Of a stretch of 6,916 bases of DNA, positions 5,147-6,916 are shown one piece after another. Below the pieces are notes generated by a model that saw nothing but the letters and a program-made list of their open reading frames with translations, made no database searches and was not told the origin of the DNA. The stretch comes from Proteobacteria bacterium UBA1844 (GTDB lineage: Bacteria; Pseudomonadota; Gammaproteobacteria; Steroidobacterales; Woeseiaceae): assembly GCA_002338615.1 (NCBI GenBank), contig DDIS01000046.1, positions 1 to 6,916 on the forward strand, given 5' to 3'. Position 1 is the stretch's first letter. Each line of letters opens with the position of its first letter. The translations under genes were made by a program, and so were the position numbers.

Positions 5147-6844
5147 GTGCGCTTCCTGCCAGTACTGTTCTTTTTTATGCTCGCTGCCTGTCAGCCGAAA
5201 ACCGAATCACCAGCAACGCCCGACACGGCGGCCGCGTCCACCGGCGTCCAGCTTGCCGACGAAGCCACGCTCGACAAGTACCTGGCCCAGTACGCGCCCT
5301 ATGAAATGTTCTACGACGCGAGTCATTTGCCCGACAGGGACAAGGCCTTGTTGCAGAAACTGGTTGCGGCGTCCGAACTCGTCGATGAGGCGTACCGGCT
5401 GCAGACCTCCAAAGAGGGTATCCGACTGGCTGCCGAACTCCGGCAGGAGGACTCCTCGGCGGCACGCAAGGCTTTAACCCTGTTGCGGCGCAACGGCATG
5501 CCGTTTGACCAGTTGCAGGACTATGCACGATTCGCGGGCGATCAGACGTATTACGGTGGCGGCGAGATCTATCCGCGCGGCATGAGCGCCGAGGAATTCG
5601 ACAAGGTTTACGCGACGCTGGATGCGGAGCAGCAAGAGGCGTTCATGAATCCTTACACGGTGATCCGCAAAGACGGCAAAGGCGGCTACCAGGCAATCCC
5701 CTACCATGTGGAATACAGCGAACAGGTTGCAAAGATAGCGTCCTTGCTGCGAGAGGCCGCTTCACTCACCGACAACGCCTCGTTTGCAAACTACCTGCAA
5801 CTGAAAGCCGATGCACTGGAAAGCGACGATTATTTTGCCGCCGATTCTGCCTGGATCGATCTCACGGGCAACCCGTACGAGATCGCTATCGGCCCGTTCG
5901 AGACCTACTCGGACGAGATCAAGGGCGTTAAAGCCAAGTACGAAAGTTTTGTTGAGATAGTCGACCAGGACGAATCCGCGAAACTCGAGATCTACAAGAA
6001 GTATTTGCCCGCACTGGAAGAGAACCTGCCGATCCCGGACGAATACAAGTCCAACGTCGAAGGCCTGACGGCCAAATTCGTTATCGTGCAGGATATCCAT
6101 CGCGGTGGCGAAGCTGCGGCGGGTTACCAGGCCGTGGCTGCCAACCTGCCGAACGATCCGAAAGTGCACGCAGAGAAAGGCACGGTGAAGACGTTCTGGA
6201 AGAACATGTTCAAGGCGCGCTTTGAAACCATTATTCGTCCTGTCAGTGAACGCCTGATTGCCGAAGACCAGCAACAGTATCTCTCGGCCGAGGGCTTTTT
6301 CCAGTTCGTCATCATGCACGAAATCTGCCACGCACTCGGACCGCGTACCGTCAAGGTCGGGCCAAAGCAGGGACAGGCCGCGAATGCCGCCATCGGGCCG
6401 CTGTACAATGCGGTCGAGGAAGGCAAGGCCGATATCGCCGGCATGTTGTCGCTGGTCTGGCTCATGCAGCATGACGTTATCGATGCGAGTCGCGAACGCG
6501 AGTTCTATGTCTCGTACCTCGGCAGCCTGTTCCGCTCGGTGCGTTTTGGCACGCAACAGGCACACGGCCGGGCCGCGGTATTCAGCATCAATTACCTGGC
6601 CGACCAGGGCGCCATCGTTTTTGACGCAGCCAGCGGGCGCTGGTCCGTTGACTTCGACAAGTTTGCTGGTGGTGTCCGCAATCTCGCAGCGGAATTGCTG
6701 CTACTTCTTGGCAACGGCGAAACGGAACCCGTGCAAATTTTCTTCGACCGATGGGATATCACACCGGAGCTGCAGGCCGGGCTCGACAGCATTGCCGAAT
6801 TACCCATCGACGTGTTGCCGGAATACAAAATCAAGTGGGACTAG
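5147..6844 (+). CDS. M49-family (dipeptidyl-peptidase III-like) zinc metallopeptidase lipoprotein
   Basis: A 565-aa protein with a very short lipoprotein signal: R2, a hydrophobic stretch (3-14), and a lipobox LAAC with C15. Q16 after the cysteine (no Asp) favours the outer membrane. The rest is a peptidase family M49 catalytic protein: GPFETYSDEIKGVKA (249-263), NMFKARFETIIRPVSERL (353-370), the zinc motif HEICHALGP (391-399) with H391, E392 and H395, and EEGKAD (424-429), whose second Glu should be the third zinc ligand. This is the HEXXH form seen in plant and some bacterial members, not the HEXXXH of animal and yeast enzymes. The family removes dipeptides from peptide N-termini; activity here is inferred. 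Most characterised members are cytosolic, so an envelope anchor is notable. The GTG start is set by GGAG 6 nt upstream and by the signal peptide. It probably shares an mRNA with the TIR gene. Confidence 0.9.
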   Translation: MRFLPVLFFFMLAACQPKTESPATPDTAAASTGVQLADEATLDKYLAQYAPYEMFYDASHLPDRDKALLQKLVAASELVDEAYRLQTSKEGIRLAAELRQEDSSAARKALTLLRRNGMPFDQLQDYARFAGDQTYYGGGEIYPRGMSAEEFDKVYATLDAEQQEAFMNPYTVIRKDGKGGYQAIPYHVEYSEQVAKIASLLREAASLTDNASFANYLQLKADALESDDYFAADSAWIDLTGNPYEIAIGPFETYSDEIKGVKAKYESFVEIVDQDESAKLEIYKKYLPALEENLPIPDEYKSNVEGLTAKFVIVQDIHRGGEAAAGYQAVAANLPNDPKVHAEKGTVKTFWKNMFKARFETIIRPVSERLIAEDQQQYLSAEGFFQFVIMHEICHALGPRTVKVGPKQGQAANAAIGPLYNAVEEGKADIAGMLSLVWLMQHDVIDASREREFYVSYLGSLFRSVRFGTQQAHGRAAVFSINYLADQGAIVFDAASGRWSVDFDKFAGGVRNLAAELLLLLGNGETEPVQIFFDRWDITPELQAGLDSIAELPIDVLPEYKIKWD

Positions 6845-6868
6845 CAAAAAGGTGTCCAAAAAGGTGTC
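6845..6868 (+). repeat. Tandem 12-mer repeat after the M49 gene
   Basis: CAAAAAGGTGTC occurs twice with no gap (6845-6856 and 6857-6868), starting at the base after the M49 stop codon. It is followed by AGGTTTATTTTA, which leads into the terminal palindrome. The AAGGTGTCAGG type of sequence reminds me of repeats near REP-associated or IS200-like transposases in Gammaproteobacteria, but this is an unverified recollection. Confidence 0.7.
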
Positions 6869-6876
6869 AGGTTTAT

Positions 6877-6916
6877 TTTATTGATCCCTTTGGCATTTGC
6901 CAAAGGGATCAATAAA
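6877..6916. repeat. Perfect 18-bp-arm palindrome at the window edge
   Basis: TTTATTGATCCCTTTGGC (6877-6894) and its exact reverse complement (6899-6916) flank the 4-nt loop ATTT. The right arm ends on the last base of the window, so the repeat may continue outside. It could form a strong hairpin downstream of the M49 gene, but no T-tract is visible after the stem within the window, so an intrinsic terminator is only one option. Others are a mobile hairpin repeat or a fold-back assembly artefact at a contig end. Confidence 0.8.

Noticed and set aside
5762..6565. 267-codon minus-strand open frame
   Set aside because: Antisense to the M49 gene, including its zinc motif region; no domain or ribosome binding site supports it.
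1..6916. CRISPR array, tRNA, rRNA, riboswitch or transposase gene
   Set aside because: No regularly spaced repeats, no cloverleaf or rRNA-like sequence and no transposase frame were seen on either strand.

Overview
This is a GC-rich bacterial window that looks like a Gammaproteobacterium, possibly of the Xanthomonadales/Steroidobacter/Woeseia type. That placement is an inference from codon use, from the REP-like repeat at the left edge (core GGAGCGGCTTCCAGCCGC) and from the kinds of protein present. No rRNA or tRNA is available to fix the taxonomy.

Layout. Positions 1-136 hold no gene: an inverted pair of REP-like hairpins (6-78) and a smaller stem-loop just after the first gene's stop (112-135). 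On the minus strand, 137-2616 is a two-gene operon transcribed right to left. A KamA-family radical SAM/PLP aminomutase (1186-2616) is followed by a Ddl-like ATP-grasp ligase (137-1189). Their stop and start codons overlap as ATGA. Positions 2617-2752 are a divergent intergenic region. On the plus strand come a small cytoplasmic CPGC redoxin (2753-3223), a TIR-FlgO-like-TPR signalling or effector protein (3334-5121), and a lipoprotein of the M49 (dipeptidyl-peptidase III) family (5147-6844). The last two genes are 25 nt apart and probably co-transcribed. Positions 6845-6916 hold a tandem 12-mer and a perfect 18-bp-arm palindrome that runs exactly to the window edge.

How the genes may work together. 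The minus-strand pair reads as a small biosynthetic unit. The aminomutase keeps the residues that recognise lysine in the clostridial enzyme, so it may make beta-lysine. The ATP-grasp enzyme, which is not next to any cell-wall gene here, could join that beta-amino acid to an amine acceptor. The product is unknown. On the plus strand, a predicted NAD-active TIR domain is joined to a FlgO-like domain and TPRs, a body more often seen behind adenylate cyclase or DNA-binding domains. It is followed by an envelope-anchored peptidase-like protein. Whether this is signalling, stress response or phage defence cannot be decided from sequence.

The least familiar signals are the coupled KamA/ATP-grasp pair, the TIR-FlgO-TPR/M49 lipoprotein pair and the repeat structures at both ends. 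None is proven to be a new system.
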